Source: Deltaproteobacteria bacterium
GTDB taxonomy: Bacteria; Desulfobacterota; Syntrophia; Syntrophales; UBA8958
DNA length: 49,561 nt
Assembly (NCBI GenBank): GCA_029553375.1
Contig: JAKPCH010000022.1
Span: 1-49,561 of the forward strand
Reading direction: 5' to 3'
This document shows, piece by piece, positions 35,534-44,533 of the stretch. The position numbers were made by a program, and so were the translations under genes. Under the pieces are notes generated by a model. That model was not told the origin of the DNA. It searched no databases and saw only the letters and a program-made list of their open reading frames with translations. The first letter of the stretch is position 1. Each line of letters starts with the position of its first letter.

Positions 35534-36073
35534 TCAGATATCCAGCTCCTCCACGACGATCCTGTCGTTGGTGTAGATGCAGATCTCGGAAGCGATCTTC
35601 ACGGCCTCCCTTGCGATCTCCGACGCCGAGAGGTCGGAGTGACGCACCAGGGCCCGGGCGGCGGCCAGGGCGTAGGGGGCCCCGGAACCGATGGCGAGGA
35701 CCTCGTCGTCCGACTCGATGACGTCGCCGTTGCCCGAGATGAGGAGGAAGTAGTCCTTGCTGACGGCGATCATCAGGGCCTCGAGGTGACGCAGGACCCT
35801 GTCCGTCCGCCAGTCCTTCGTCAGTTCCACGGCCGCCCTCAGGAGGTTGCCGTTGTACTGTTCCAGTTTGGCGTCGAAACGGTCGAAGAGGGTAAAGGCG
35901 TCGGCCGTGGTCCCCGCGAAACCCACGATCACCTGGTTGTGGTAGAGGCGCCTCACCTTCCTCGCCCCGTGTTTCATCACCGTCACGTCGAAGGTCACCT
36001 GGCCGTCCCCGGCCACCGTGACCTTGCCCCGGTGACGCACGGCCAGGATGGTGGTGCCGTGGATCTTCATCAT
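35534..36073 (-). CDS. hslV: ATP-dependent protease peptidase subunit HslV (ClpQ)
   Basis: 179 residues, ATG overlapping the xerC stop. The short propeptide MMKIHG precedes the catalytic threonine (TTILAVRH, Thr7 of the precursor). [21 protein letters not shown], and [14 protein letters not shown] are family motifs of this dodecameric proteasome-like subunit. Confidence 0.97.
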   Translation of the reverse strand: MMKIHGTTILAVRHRGKVTVAGDGQVTFDVTVMKHGARKVRRLYHNQVIVGFAGTTADAFTLFDRFDAKLEQYNGNLLRAAVELTKDWRTDRVLRHLEALMIAVSKDYFLLISGNGDVIESDDEVLAIGSGAPYALAAARALVRHSDLSASEIAREAVKIASEICIYTNDRIVVEELDI

Positions 36074-37017
36074 TTCCCCTTGTCTCCTTTCCCCGCCCTC
36101 GGATGGGCCCGGTCGTAGACCGTCAGGAGATGCTCCACGCTCACGGAGGTGTAACGCTGGGTCGTGTTGAGACTCTCGTGACCGAGCATCTCCTGGATGC
36201 TCCTCAGATCCGCCCCCATGTCGAGGAGGTGGGTGGCGAAGGAGTGGCGCAGGGCATGGGGGCTGACCTTCCTCGTCAGGCCCCCCGCCGCGGCGTGGCG
36301 GTCGACGATCCTCTGGACGGTCCTCTCGCTTATCCTGCCCCCCCGGGGACCCGCAAAGACGGGGTTGTCGTCGGCCCCGGGACCCGCCGTCACGCCCCTC
36401 GCCTCCAGGTACTGCGAGAGGGCCCTCAGGGCGGCCTCGCCGATGGGGACCAGGCGTTCCTTCCTCCCCTTGCCCCTCACCCTGACCATCCCCTCGGAAA
36501 ACAGGACGTCCCCGACGTTCATCCCCGTCAGCTCATGGAGCCTCATCCCCGTCGAGTAGAGGACCTCCAGGACGGCCCGGTCCCGCTTCCCCTTCTGATC
36601 GTCGGCGAAGGGGAGATCCAGGACGTTGAAGATCTCGTCCACGGACAGGAGATTCGGCAAATGAGGCTGCTGCCGGGGCCCCGAAACGGCCCGGGCCGGG
36701 TCGGCCTCCACCAGTCCCCGGTCGTGGAGAAACTTGAAAAAGGCCCTCAGGGCCGCCAGTTTACGGCCGATGGAGGTCTTCTTGACGCCCCGGCGGTACA
36801 GGGACGCCAGGAAAGACCGGATGACGGCCACATCCACCCCTTTGACGGCCTCCTCCTCGTCCCCGCCGGCCCCCAGAAGGCCCCTTTCCCTGAGAAAGGC
36901 CAAAAACTGCCCCACGTCGGAGCCGTAACCCCGGCGCGTGTGCGCCGAGGCGTCCTTGCCGATTTTAAGGTGTTCGTCGAATTCCGCCAGGAGATCCAAG
37001 GCCCTTCGTCCCCTCAC
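36070..37017 (-). CDS. xerC: Tyrosine recombinase XerC
   Basis: 315 residues, GTG start overlapping the previous stop (GTGA). SAM-like N-domain (~1-120) and catalytic domain with Arg in STGMRLHEL, Lys in [49 protein letters not shown] with the nucleophilic Tyr. Length and place before hslVU are typical of the chromosome-dimer-resolving recombinase rather than a mobile integrase. A XerC or single-XerA-like role cannot be separated here. Confidence 0.92.
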   Translation of the reverse strand: MRGRRALDLLAEFDEHLKIGKDASAHTRRGYGSDVGQFLAFLRERGLLGAGGDEEEAVKGVDVAVIRSFLASLYRRGVKKTSIGRKLAALRAFFKFLHDRGLVEADPARAVSGPRQQPHLPNLLSVDEIFNVLDLPFADDQKGKRDRAVLEVLYSTGMRLHELTGMNVGDVLFSEGMVRVRGKGRKERLVPIGEAALRALSQYLEARGVTAGPGADDNPVFAGPRGGRISERTVQRIVDRHAAAGGLTRKVSPHALRHSFATHLLDMGADLRSIQEMLGHESLNTTQRYTSVSVEHLLTVYDRAHPRAGKGDKGK

Positions 37018-37514
37018 ATCTTGTACTTGCCGAAATCCTCCGGCGAGAGGCTCTCGAGGAGTTCCTTGAGCTTCTCTTCCTTGAGCTTCTCCATGTCCTC
37101 CGACTTCTCCCCGAAATCCACGGTCCGGGACTTCTCGATCACCGCCTCGTCCACGAAGATGGGGGCCTCCGCCCTCAGGGCCAGGGCGATGGCATCGCTC
37201 GGCCGGGCGTCGACGACGAAAGAGGCGCCTTCCCGGGAGAGATAGATGTTCGCGAAGAAGGTGTTGTTCCTCAGGTCGTTGATCTCGATCTTCTCCACGA
37301 CGACCTCCGTCGTCTTCAGGACCTCGTAGAGGAGGTCGTGGGTCATGGGGCGGGCGTAGGTGATCTTCTCCAGCTGCGAGGCGATGGCGCTGGCCTCGAA
37401 GATGCCGATCCAGATGGGGAGGGCCTTCCGTTCCTCCTTGTCCTTCAGGATCACGATGGGCGTGTTGGTGATGGGATCGATGGTGATCCCCGCGATGTTC
37501 ATCTCGATGAGCAT
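37014..37514 (-). CDS. Bifunctional nuclease (BFN, DUF151) family protein
   Basis: 166 residues. The DUF151 core is intact: PIVILKDKEERKALPIWIGIFEASAIASQLE, RPMTHDLLYEVLK, and VVDARPSDAIALALRAEAPIFVDE. A C-terminal charged helix (~135-160) follows. Members have been described as nucleases or stress-related proteins, but the biochemical role in bacteria is unsettled. Encoded 3 nt after miaB and overlapping xerC, a linkage seen in related genomes. Confidence 0.9.
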   Translation of the reverse strand: MLIEMNIAGITIDPITNTPIVILKDKEERKALPIWIGIFEASAIASQLEKITYARPMTHDLLYEVLKTTEVVVEKIEINDLRNNTFFANIYLSREGASFVVDARPSDAIALALRAEAPIFVDEAVIEKSRTVDFGEKSEDMEKLKEEKLKELLESLSPEDFGKYKM

Positions 37515-37517
37515 AGC

Positions 37518-38843
37518 CTACTCCTCGGCCACTGGCTCCCCCCGGAGGGAATGGAGAAAGGCCCGGACGATCCTCGTCTTCACGAGCCGCCCCTTCATCT
37601 CCCCCCGGCCGGGGAAATTCACGATCTTGTTGCCCCTGGTTCTTCCCGTCATCTCCCGGGGGTCGCCCTTGCTCGGCCCCTCGACGAGGACCTCCACCTC
37701 CCTTCCCTCCCAGGACCGGTTCCGCTCGAGGGCGTGACGGTCCTGAAGTCCCTGGAGGATCGTGAGGCGCCGCGCCTTCTCCTCTTCGGGCACCTTTCCC
37801 GGAAGCCCCACGGCCACCGTGCCTTCGCGCTCTGAATACTTGAAGGAAAATAGGTTGTCAAACCGGATTTTTTCCATCAGATCCAAGGTCTGGAGGAAAT
37901 CTTTCTCCGTCTCCCCGGGGAAACCCACGATCATGTCCGAAGAGACGGCGATGTCGGGGCAGACGTCCCTCAGTTTCTCGACCTTACGCAGATAATCGTC
38001 CCTTGTGTAACCCCGGTTCATCATGGTCAGGACGGCGTCGGAACCCGATTGGACGGGGAGGTGGATATGCTCGCAGAGGGAGCGGAGCCTGCCGAAGAGC
38101 CCTATGACTTCGTCGGAGAGGTCCCGCGGGTGGGAGGTGGTGAAACGGACCCTCTCCATGACCCCGAGGTCGTCGATCTCCCTCAAAAGACGGGCGAAGG
38201 ACGCCCCGCCGGGGAGGTTGCGGCCGTAGGAATTGACGTTCTGGCCCAAAAGGGTGACCTCCCTTATCCCCCGGTCGGCGAGACAGCGGATCTCCGCCAG
38301 GATCTCGTCGAGGGGACGGCTCTCCTCCGGCCCCCTCAGGAGGGGGACGACGCAGTAGGTGCAAAAGTTGTCGCAACCCTGCATGATGGTCACGTAGGCG
38401 CCTACCTTTCCCTCTTCGGGAGAGGCCTGGATCTTCAGGGAGGGAACGGAGCCGTGAAAGGAGATATCCGAAACTCTCCCTCCCCCTTCCCTCACCTTCC
38501 TCACCATTTCGGGGAGCCGGTGGATGTTGTGGGTCCCGAAGACGATGTCCAGATGGTCCGCCTTTTCTAAAAATTCCTTTCCCCACTGCTGGGCGAGGCA
38601 CCCGCCGACGGCGATGATCATCGTGGGTTTCCGCCTCTTGAGGTCCCTCAGGCGTCCCAGGCGGCTCATGATCTTCTGGACGGCCTTCTGACGGATGCTG
38701 CACGTGTTCAGGATGACGAGATCCGCCTCCCGGGGCGAAATGACGGGCTCATACCCCTCCGCGCCCATGAGGAACGTCATCTTCTCCGAGTCCTGGACGT
38801 TCATCTGGCAGCCGAAGGTATGGATGTAGATCCCTTTCGCCAT
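37518..38843 (-). CDS. miaB: tRNA-2-methylthio-N6-dimethylallyladenosine synthase
   Basis: 441 residues from ATG at 38843; an in-frame extension upstream does not fit the family. N-terminal UPF0004 domain with the three auxiliary-cluster cysteines (TFGCQMN, NTCSIRQKA, GGCLAQQ). Radical-SAM domain with CDNFCTYC. C-terminal TRAM domain (RSWEGREVEVLVEG...TRGNKIVNF). Adds the methylthio group at A37 of tRNAs that read UNN codons. It is the first gene of the ~17-kb leftward operon. A possible promoter, TTGACT at 38904-38909, lies over the end of the upstream transporter gene. Confidence 0.96.
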   Translation of the reverse strand: MAKGIYIHTFGCQMNVQDSEKMTFLMGAEGYEPVISPREADLVILNTCSIRQKAVQKIMSRLGRLRDLKRRKPTMIIAVGGCLAQQWGKEFLEKADHLDIVFGTHNIHRLPEMVRKVREGGGRVSDISFHGSVPSLKIQASPEEGKVGAYVTIMQGCDNFCTYCVVPLLRGPEESRPLDEILAEIRCLADRGIREVTLLGQNVNSYGRNLPGGASFARLLREIDDLGVMERVRFTTSHPRDLSDEVIGLFGRLRSLCEHIHLPVQSGSDAVLTMMNRGYTRDDYLRKVEKLRDVCPDIAVSSDMIVGFPGETEKDFLQTLDLMEKIRFDNLFSFKYSEREGTVAVGLPGKVPEEEKARRLTILQGLQDRHALERNRSWEGREVEVLVEGPSKGDPREMTGRTRGNKIVNFPGRGEMKGRLVKTRIVRAFLHSLRGEPVAEE

Positions 38844-38901
38844 GGCCCAAAATCGCCCGCCCCGGAAGGGCGAAGTGGATCTCGTAATATAGGACCCGTC
38901 T

Positions 38902-39786
38902 TTAGTCAACGACTTTTTGTCTCCCCTGGATCAGGATCCCCGCCACGATGAGGGCGAGGCCCAGGAGGGTGGAGGGCCGGATGACCTCCCCGACGATGCG
39001 GCTGATGAAGAAAAGGGAGAGGAAGGGGGAGAGGAAGACGAGGTTGCTCACCTGGGCCGTCGAGCGCGAGAGGCTCAGGGCCTTGAGCCAGAAGACATAG
39101 GTGATCCCCATCTCGAAGGCGCCGATGTACAGAGCGCCGAGGAGGCCCACGGCGTCCAGGGTGATCTCGGCGCCCCCGACCAACGCGAAGAGGCCGACGA
39201 AGACCGTCCCGAAACAGAAGTTGACGAAGAGCTTGAGGACCTCGTCCCGGGGGTCCTTCACGTTGTAGAGCCAGAACAGGGCCCAAACGACGGAACTCCC
39301 CACCGCCAGGGCCGCCCCGGGGATGTTGGAAAAGGTGAGGGAGAGGGGGTCGCCGTGGGTGGCCACCGTCAGGACGCCGCCGAAACCGACGATGATCCCC
39401 GCGAGTTTTCGCCCCGTCAGCCTCTGCCCCAGGATGAAAGATGACAGGATGACCACCGTGATGGGCCAGGTATAGTTGAGGGCCTGGGCCTCCTGGGCGG
39501 GAAGGAGATCGTAGGCCTTGAAGAGGATCAGATAGTAGAGGAAAGGGTTGAGAAACCCGAGGAGGGAGGACCTGAGCCATTCCCGGCGGCCCATCTTCAC
39601 CAGGAGGGGGAGTTTCCCCTGGAGATTCAGGACGGCAAAGAGCAGAAGGGACGAAAAGAAGGCGGCGAAGAGGAGCATCACGTCGAAGGGGAGACGGCGG
39701 AGGGTGATCTTGAAGGCCGAGGCCACGGTGGACCACAGCGCCACGGACAGTAAGGCGTACCCGTACGCCCTCGTCTGGATGTCCAT
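38902..39786 (-). CDS. EamA/DMT-family transporter
   Basis: 294 residues, ten hydrophobic helices in two EamA repeats (~6-140 and ~155-290). The first has GYALLSVALWSTVASAFKITLRRL and QAQALNYTWPITVVILSSFILGQRLTGRKLAG; the second ends SNLVFLSPFLSLFFISRIVGEVIRPSTLLG. Inner-membrane exporter or importer of a small metabolite; the substrate is not deducible. It is separate from the miaB operon by 58 nt. Confidence 0.9.
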   Translation of the reverse strand: MDIQTRAYGYALLSVALWSTVASAFKITLRRLPFDVMLLFAAFFSSLLLFAVLNLQGKLPLLVKMGRREWLRSSLLGFLNPFLYYLILFKAYDLLPAQEAQALNYTWPITVVILSSFILGQRLTGRKLAGIIVGFGGVLTVATHGDPLSLTFSNIPGAALAVGSSVVWALFWLYNVKDPRDEVLKLFVNFCFGTVFVGLFALVGGAEITLDAVGLLGALYIGAFEMGITYVFWLKALSLSRSTAQVSNLVFLSPFLSLFFISRIVGEVIRPSTLLGLALIVAGILIQGRQKVVD

Positions 39787-39823
39787 CAGGGGGCCCCGTG
39801 AGATCCCAGTCGCTTAGGTCTTC

Positions 39824-40222
39824 TCAGGTCTGGCTCTTTTCCTTCTCCATCCGTTTGCGGAGATGCTCCTGGATCATGCGGCGGTACTCTTCGAAGGTGA
39901 TATCGCCGTCGGAGGCCTTGGGTTTCTCCTCGGCCCCCGCCTCCGCAGGCGCCTTCGTCCCAGTGTCCGGGGCCGTGAAGACGATGCGCGGCGCCACCTT
40001 GGTCTCCACCTCGGGCGGTTCCTCGCCCGCGCCTTCCTCCAGATCGAGGCGGGCCACAACGGCCTCGAAGACGGCCTTGGCCTTCTCGATGCGGCGCTCG
40101 AGATAGGCCAGCCTCTCCTTGAGCCGCCTGATCTCGACGGCGTCCTCGTCCATCTCCTTCTTCGCCATGGCCAGGACGGTTTGGTACATGGAGGAACGGC
40201 TGCCGTCTTTTCCCTTCTCCAT
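39824..40222 (-). CDS. Hypothetical coiled-coil protein
   Basis: 132 residues, ATG at 40222 after AAGGGGG. No family recognised. Residues ~20-62 are a heptad-rich helix (EIRRLKERLAYLERRIEKAKAVFEAVVARL), ~63-105 a Pro/Glu/Ala-rich disordered linker, and ~106-132 a charged helix (FEEYRRMIQEHLRKRMEKEK). No signal or membrane segment. Codon use matches neighbours and the ribosome site is good, so it is probably expressed. Confidence 0.7.
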   Translation of the reverse strand: MEKGKDGSRSSMYQTVLAMAKKEMDEDAVEIRRLKERLAYLERRIEKAKAVFEAVVARLDLEEGAGEEPPEVETKVAPRIVFTAPDTGTKAPAEAGAEEKPKASDGDITFEEYRRMIQEHLRKRMEKEKSQT

Positions 40223-40309
40223 AAGTCCCCCTTCAAATGATGATATGACTTTCCTCTCTCACAGGGGGTCTTAAATGTCAAACATTTTGGATACAAAGGG
40301 CCGAAGGCC

Positions 40310-40338
40310 TTGACACGGCCCCACGGCGCCGCTAGATT
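40310..40338 (+). promoter_or_regulatory. Near-consensus sigma-70 promoter for the leader peptide/EamA unit
   Basis: TTGACA (40310-40315), exactly 17 bp, TAGATT (40333-40338). The usual 6-7 nt discriminator places +1 at about 40345, which is the A of the leader-peptide ATG. Confidence 0.82.
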
Positions 40339-40344
40339 GGCCCC

Positions 40345-40401
40345 ATGAACATCGTCCTTTTGCACCTCACCGCCCCCCTGCTACGCCGGTGCCTGAGGTG
40401 A
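40345..40401 (+). CDS. 18-residue leader peptide, apparently leaderless mRNA
   Basis: The frame encodes MNIVLLHLTAPLLRRCLR and a TGA stop. Six of 18 codons are Leu (CTT, TTG, CTC, CTG, CTA, CTG), with Ile, Val and three Arg; CTA and CTT are uncommon in this GC-rich DNA. No ribosome site precedes the ATG, and the promoter geometry puts transcription start on the ATG itself. The stop is about 20 nt before the first of three overlapping hairpins that end in a T-run. This is the design of an amino-acid-sensing attenuator in which ribosome stalling on the control codons selects the antiterminator. The sensed amino acid is likely leucine (or arginine); this is inference. Confidence 0.65.
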   Translation: MNIVLLHLTAPLLRRCLR

Positions 40402-40421
40402 GAACCCGTCCTTTTCCGACC

Positions 40422-40467
40422 CGCCGCCCCGGGCGGCGCAGGCGCCCTCCCGTGAGGGGGCGTTTTT
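40422..40467 (+). promoter_or_regulatory. Transcription attenuator: hairpin, antiterminator and intrinsic terminator
   Basis: Segment 1 (CGCCGC, 40422-40427) pairs with segment 2 (GCGGCG, 40433-40438). Segment 2 (GGGCG, 40431-40435) can instead pair with segment 3 (CGCCC, 40443-40447). Segment 3 pairs with segment 4 (GGGCG, 40458-40462), which is followed at once by TTTTT (40463-40467). The 1:2 and 2:3 pairings exclude each other, as do 2:3 and 3:4, giving the classic switch. It precedes the EamA gene by about 165 nt. Confidence 0.72.
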
Positions 40468-40630
40468 CTCCCCTGGCGTTTTTTACCGTGCAGGTCCCGC
40501 GATCCATCCTCCAGGAGGGGCCGACACGGCGGGGGGGCTTTACGGGGATGATGGCCACGGCGGTCGCGGTTTCCTTTGGGCCTGTCAAACCCTGCCCGGA
40601 GAAGGTGGCCGCGGCTGATCCCTGGGGGGT

Positions 40631-41509
40631 GTGACCTTGTTGTGGCTGGTCCTCTCCGTCCTCTCCGCCTTTTTCCTGGCGACGGCCGACGCCTTGACCA
40701 AAAGGTTCTTCTCTCAGTATCCCGCCTACGTCATGGGCCTGGTCCGCCTCGGTTACGCCCTGCCGTGGTTTCTCGCCTCTTTCCTCTTCATTCCCCTGAC
40801 CGTCCCTACCCCGACCTTCTGGGTCGCCGTCGCCTGCGCCCTCCCCCTGGAGGTGGGCGCCTTCATCCTCTACATGCGGGCCATCAAGATCTCGCCCCTC
40901 TCCCTGACCCTGCCCTTCCTCTCCTTCACCCCCGTCTTCATCGTCTTCACGGGCTGGCTCTTCCTGGGCGAGAGGGTCAGCGGGGGCGCCGCCGCCGGCA
41001 TCGTCTGCATCGTCATCGGGACCTGGACCCTCCATTTCTCCAAGGGCCGCCAGGGGATCCTCGAGCCGTTCCGGGCCGTCATCCGGGAGCGGGGTTCTTT
41101 GCTGATGATCCTCGTCTCCCTCATCTACGCCGTCACGGCCCCCCTGGGCAAGCTCGCCATCATCAACTCCGACCCCCTTTTCTTCGGGGCCGTCTATTTC
41201 ACGATCCTCGCGGTCCTCTTGATCCTCCTCGCCCCCTTGACGGACGGGAAGAGGACCTTCAAGACCCTCAATTGGCGCAGCTTCCCGGCGGGCGAGGCCC
41301 TGGGTCTCTGCGTCTTTCTCTCGGCCCTCTGTCATTTCCAGGCCGTCGCGCTGACGAACGTGGCCCACATGATCGCCGTCAAGAGGATGAGCATCCTCTT
41401 CGGGGTCCTCTACGGCGCCTGGCTATTTCGGGAGGAGGAGATCGGCGAGCGTCTCGTCGGTTCCCTCATCATGATCGGCGGCGTTTTCCTCATCGCCCGT
41501 TACGCCTAA
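40631..41509 (+). CDS. EamA/DMT-family transporter under attenuator control
   Basis: 292 residues, GTG start after a G-rich ribosome site. Ten membrane helices in two EamA repeats: LLWLVLSVLSAFFLATADALTKRF, PLEVGAFILYMRAIKISPLSLTLPFLSFTPVFIVFTGWLFLGE, then ILVSLIYAVTAPLGKLAI, and AHMIAVKRMSILFGVLYGAWLFREEEIGERLVG. It is not close to the other EamA protein of this window. DMT proteins include exporters of threonine, homoserine, cysteine and other amino acids. The upstream leader peptide and attenuator suggest a role tied to amino-acid supply (leucine or branched-chain?), and a stalled ribosome would raise expression under starvation, which would favour uptake over export. Substrate unknown. 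Confidence 0.9.
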   Translation: MTLLWLVLSVLSAFFLATADALTKRFFSQYPAYVMGLVRLGYALPWFLASFLFIPLTVPTPTFWVAVACALPLEVGAFILYMRAIKISPLSLTLPFLSFTPVFIVFTGWLFLGERVSGGAAAGIVCIVIGTWTLHFSKGRQGILEPFRAVIRERGSLLMILVSLIYAVTAPLGKLAIINSDPLFFGAVYFTILAVLLILLAPLTDGKRTFKTLNWRSFPAGEALGLCVFLSALCHFQAVALTNVAHMIAVKRMSILFGVLYGAWLFREEEIGERLVGSLIMIGGVFLIARYA

Positions 41510-41512
41510 TTG

Positions 41513-41531
41513 GGGGACACCATACTTAATT
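41513..41531. repeat. Possible remnant end of an IS200/RAYT-type element
   Basis: GGGGACACCATACTTAATT starts right after the EamA stop. From memory this string (and its complement ending GGTGTCCCC) flanks small REP-associated/IS200-like transposase genes in many bacteria. No transposase gene or second copy is present here. Assignment is recall only. Confidence 0.35.
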
Positions 41532-41741
41532 CGTAATGCGTCGTTTTCATTGAGAATATTTTCGGCGCAAAAGGGTCATCGTGTCCGGGCATTTCTCACC
41601 CTTTCGGCCAAGAATCCGCCGGGGTGCGATCCGCAAACCCTTGTCCGGCTGGGCTTTCGGGCCCTCAAGAACCGGGATGCCTCACCACGACAGGAATTTT
41701 TTAAAGTCGCTGATTCATCAATGATATCATAAAGCTAACCT

Positions 41742-41759
41742 GTATCGGAACTCCGATAC
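41742..41759. repeat. Perfect 18-bp palindrome
   Basis: GTATCGGAACTCCGATAC: two 8-bp arms around AC. It could be an operator or a short terminator stem for the facing genes; no T-run follows on either strand. Confidence 0.5.
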
Positions 41760-41908
41760 CCCTCCGAACGGGTCCGTAAACCGTCATCGGCGCCGCCGGG
41801 TGACTCGTTTCCCTCGGTACGTTCCGTATTGATGCGATCGTCCGACACGATATGCGCCGTTTTCGCCGAAGATGGTTCGGTGACGGCGGGGTGGGCGGGA
41901 TTTGGGTA

Positions 41909-44251
41909 TCAGGTCCCCCGATTTTCCGGGTCCCTCGTCGCGGGGAGGAGGATGGTGAAGGTCGTCCCCTCGCCGGGGCTGCTCTCCACCTCGATGGACC
42001 CGCCGTGACCCTTGACGATGCCGTAGACGGACGCCAGGCCCAGGCCCGTCCCCCTGCCCCGGGCCTTGGTCGTGAAGAAGGGCTCGAAGATCCGCTCCTT
42101 CGTCTTCTCGTCCATGCCGACGCCGGTGTCGGAGACGGTGATGCGCACGAAATCCCCCTCCTCCACCTCGAGGAGTTCGGCCTCCGGCGACGCCAAGTTC
42201 TCGTTTCCCATGGCGACCCTGATCGTCCCACCCGCCGGCATGGCCTGATAGGCATTGACGAAGAGGTTCATGAAGACCTGCTCCATCTGGGTCCGATCGG
42301 CCTTGATGGCCCAAAGATCGGCGGGGCGCTCCACGTCGATGACGATCTGACGCCGCGTCCGGGTGAAGAGGCGGGCCGTTTCCGCGACGAGTTCCCCGAT
42401 ATCCATGACCCTCACCTCGTAGCGGCCGCCCCGGGCGAAGCCGAGGAGCTGACCCGTCAGGTCGGCGCCGCTTTTCACGAGCCCCTCGATCTTTTTGAGG
42501 CGTTCGTAATGGGGATGGGTAGGCGCGAGATCGAGGAGCATCAAGGAGGCGTAGCCCTGGATCCCCATGAGGAGATTGTTGAAGTTATGGGCGACGCCGC
42601 CCGCGAGGGTCCCGACGGCCTCGAGACGCTGGGCCCTCTCCAGGCGTCTCTCCAGTTCCTCTTTCTCCTCCTCGGCCTTCTTTCGTTCCGTGATGTCGCT
42701 GACGAAGGCGAGGGTCGCCGGCCTGCCCCCCCAGTTGACGAGACGGGAGGTGATGAAGACCCAGCGGATCTCGCCGTCGGGCCTGACGATCCGAAACTCG
42801 TAACCCGTGGTCGTCATCTCCCCCCTGAGACGGGCTAAATGGCGTTCCAGGACCATCGCCCTGTCCTCGGGGTGGATGAAGGAGACAAAGGGCCGCGAAG
42901 TCAGTTCTTCTATGGGATAGCCCAAGAGATTGGCCAGGGCGGGATTGGCGAAATCCATCGTCTCACTCGTGGCCACGAGTATCCCCTCCTGAACGTTCTC
43001 GAAGAGCTGGCGGTAACGCTCCTCGCTCGCCCTGAGGGCCTCTTCCCTTTCCCTCTGCCTTGTGATGTCCGTCATGAAGCAAAGGGTGGCGGGCCTCCCA
43101 CGCCAGCGGCTCACGGCGGCGTTGAGGGCCATCCAGCGGACTGCGCCGTCCCTCCTGAGGAGGCGAATGGTGTAGCGGGAGGGGACCTCCTCACCCCTGA
43201 GACGCCGCTCGTAACGTTCCTTCACCAGCTCCCGGTCCTCGGGATGGATGAAGGACAGAAAAGGCTTCCCGTACAGTTCCGAGGGTGTATAGGTGGCCGC
43301 CTCGAAGGTCGCGGCGTTGACGAAGGCGATGCGGCCGTCCTGGATGACGAAGATGCTCTCACGGGCGTTGTTCACGAGGTCGCGGAACCTCGCCTCGCTC
43401 TCCATGAGGGTCTCTTCGATTTGCCGCCGCAACGTGACGTCCCTCCCCAGGACGGACAGGCCGTCCGGCGTGGGATAGAGGGTCACCTCGAAGAGCAGAC
43501 GACCCTTGCGGGTCTCCCATTCCCAGGGGATCCAGCGGCGTTCCCCCGCAGCGAGGGCCTCGGTCAGCGCCGATCTCACCGCCTCCGAGACGGCCCCCGC
43601 AGGGAAGACCTCGCCGACCTCTGCACCCAGGGCCGCGGCGGCCTCCTTTCCCGTCAACTCCTCGCACACCCTGTTCCAGTAGCGGACCCGCAGATCCCCA
43701 TCGAGGCCGAAAAAGAGATCAGCGATGCTCTCCGTCAGTTCCCGGTAACGCCTCTCGCTCTCCCTGAGGGCCTCCTCGGCCCTCTTGAAGGCGTCGATGT
43801 CCTGAAAGGTCCCGAAGAGACGGAGGCACTTCCCCTCCCGGTGCTCGGCCTCGCCGATGGCGCGCACCCAGCGCTCGTTTCCCTTCGCCGTCACGATCCT
43901 GAGTTCCAAATCGAAAGGTTCGCCCCCCTCGATGGCCCGGGAGACGGCCTCCTCGATCCGTCGTCGGTCCTCCCCCTCCTTGTAGAAGGCGATCCCCGCG
44001 GCCATGTCGGGCCGGAAGTCGGGTCCCACCTCGTGGATCTCCCTCGTCACCTGGGACCACGTATCGTCGCCCGTCAGGAGGTTCTTCTCCCAGAACCCCA
44101 CCCTGGCCATCGTCGCGGCCTTCACGAGCAGCTCCCTCTCCTCGTCCCAGCGGCCTGGGCCATGATCACCGGGCGCCGCCGGCCGCTCTTCGTCCCCTGT
44201 CCGGGGCCGGTCCGTTGATCCGCCCCTTTCCTTATCCCTGAGTCCCTTCAT
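41909..44251 (-). CDS. Soluble sensor histidine kinase with four PAS domains
   Basis: 780 residues, no membrane segment. An N-terminal Arg/Pro-rich stretch (~1-35) is followed by PAS domains at about 40-165 ([16 protein letters not shown]...[17 protein letters not shown]), 166-285, 286-405 ([22 protein letters not shown]) and 406-530 ([22 protein letters not shown]). Each is capped by a D-I-T-like exit and linker. HisKA-type dimerisation has the phosphoacceptor in [11 protein letters not shown] (NtrB/HWE-like H-N-F-N-N context); HATPase_c has N-box [19 protein letters not shown], and [11 protein letters not shown]. Likely cytoplasmic, sensing a small ligand or redox state through PAS. No cognate regulator gene is adjacent in its own direction; the operon across the divergent gap encodes two receivers. 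Confidence 0.92.
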   Translation of the reverse strand: MKGLRDKERGGSTDRPRTGDEERPAAPGDHGPGRWDEERELLVKAATMARVGFWEKNLLTGDDTWSQVTREIHEVGPDFRPDMAAGIAFYKEGEDRRRIEEAVSRAIEGGEPFDLELRIVTAKGNERWVRAIGEAEHREGKCLRLFGTFQDIDAFKRAEEALRESERRYRELTESIADLFFGLDGDLRVRYWNRVCEELTGKEAAAALGAEVGEVFPAGAVSEAVRSALTEALAAGERRWIPWEWETRKGRLLFEVTLYPTPDGLSVLGRDVTLRRQIEETLMESEARFRDLVNNARESIFVIQDGRIAFVNAATFEAATYTPSELYGKPFLSFIHPEDRELVKERYERRLRGEEVPSRYTIRLLRRDGAVRWMALNAAVSRWRGRPATLCFMTDITRQREREEALRASEERYRQLFENVQEGILVATSETMDFANPALANLLGYPIEELTSRPFVSFIHPEDRAMVLERHLARLRGEMTTTGYEFRIVRPDGEIRWVFITSRLVNWGGRPATLAFVSDITERKKAEEEKEELERRLERAQRLEAVGTLAGGVAHNFNNLLMGIQGYASLMLLDLAPTHPHYERLKKIEGLVKSGADLTGQLLGFARGGRYEVRVMDIGELVAETARLFTRTRRQIVIDVERPADLWAIKADRTQMEQVFMNLFVNAYQAMPAGGTIRVAMGNENLASPEAELLEVEEGDFVRITVSDTGVGMDEKTKERIFEPFFTTKARGRGTGLGLASVYGIVKGHGGSIEVESSPGEGTTFTILLPATRDPENRGT

Positions 44252-44431
44252 GACTACGCCCGTCCGCGGCCATACACATATCGAAGTTCCAAAAGCATAA
44301 TCCTAATAAACAATCAAGGTCCAATGTGGGTCGCCGGTTTCCGGTCTCCCCCGTCATGACTGATTTTCACAGGCCGACCTTGCCGCCTCCCTTTGCCAAG
44401 TCCCTCCCCCGCCGTTGCGACGACATCACCG

Positions 44432-44460
44432 TTGACGGGTGATGAGGCAGGCTGTATAGA
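44432..44460 (+). promoter_or_regulatory. Promoter of the sensor kinase/HD-GYP operon
   Basis: TTGACG (44432-44437), 17-bp spacer, TATAGA (44455-44460). Start near 44467, giving a leader of about 67 nt to the ATG at 44534. Confidence 0.7.
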
Positions 44461-44533
44461 AGGTGTCAGACACGGCACGGGGGCGCGTAAAGAGGGCAAA
44501 CCAGATCCGAAAAAACGTCCGCGAGGGAGTCCT

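Larger units (their letters stand above)
41510..41908. other. 399-bp gene-free region with repeats and palindromes
   Basis: Lies between the tail-to-tail EamA and histidine-kinase genes. A 60-codon frame at 41550-41732 has no ribosome site or recognisable sequence and is not supported. The base composition is more AT-rich around 41515-41560 and 41690-41745 than in the flanking genes. It contains a possible mobile-element end (41513-41531), two palindromes (41721-41730 ATGATATCAT; 41742-41759) and, near 41870-41888, an imperfect CGCCGAA/TTCGGTG hairpin. No convincing T-tailed terminator is visible for either gene. Confidence 0.5.

Noticed and set aside
36070-37017. The tyrosine recombinase as a sign of an integrated mobile element.
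   Set aside because: Length, motifs and its coupled position between the bifunctional nuclease and hslVU genes fit housekeeping XerC; no attachment-site repeats or cargo genes were seen, and the tRNA genes at 21873-22032 are not adjacent.
40548-40634. A 28-codon frame ending in a GTGTGA overlap with the EamA start, as a possible second leader peptide.
   Set aside because: Ala/Val/Pro composition without codon clustering, only a generic G-rich stretch in front, and the frame may be open by chance. It would gain interest if the overlap is conserved.
41550-41732. A 60-codon plus-strand frame in the gene-free region.
   Set aside because: No ribosome site, no family resemblance, and it crosses AT-rich DNA and a palindrome.
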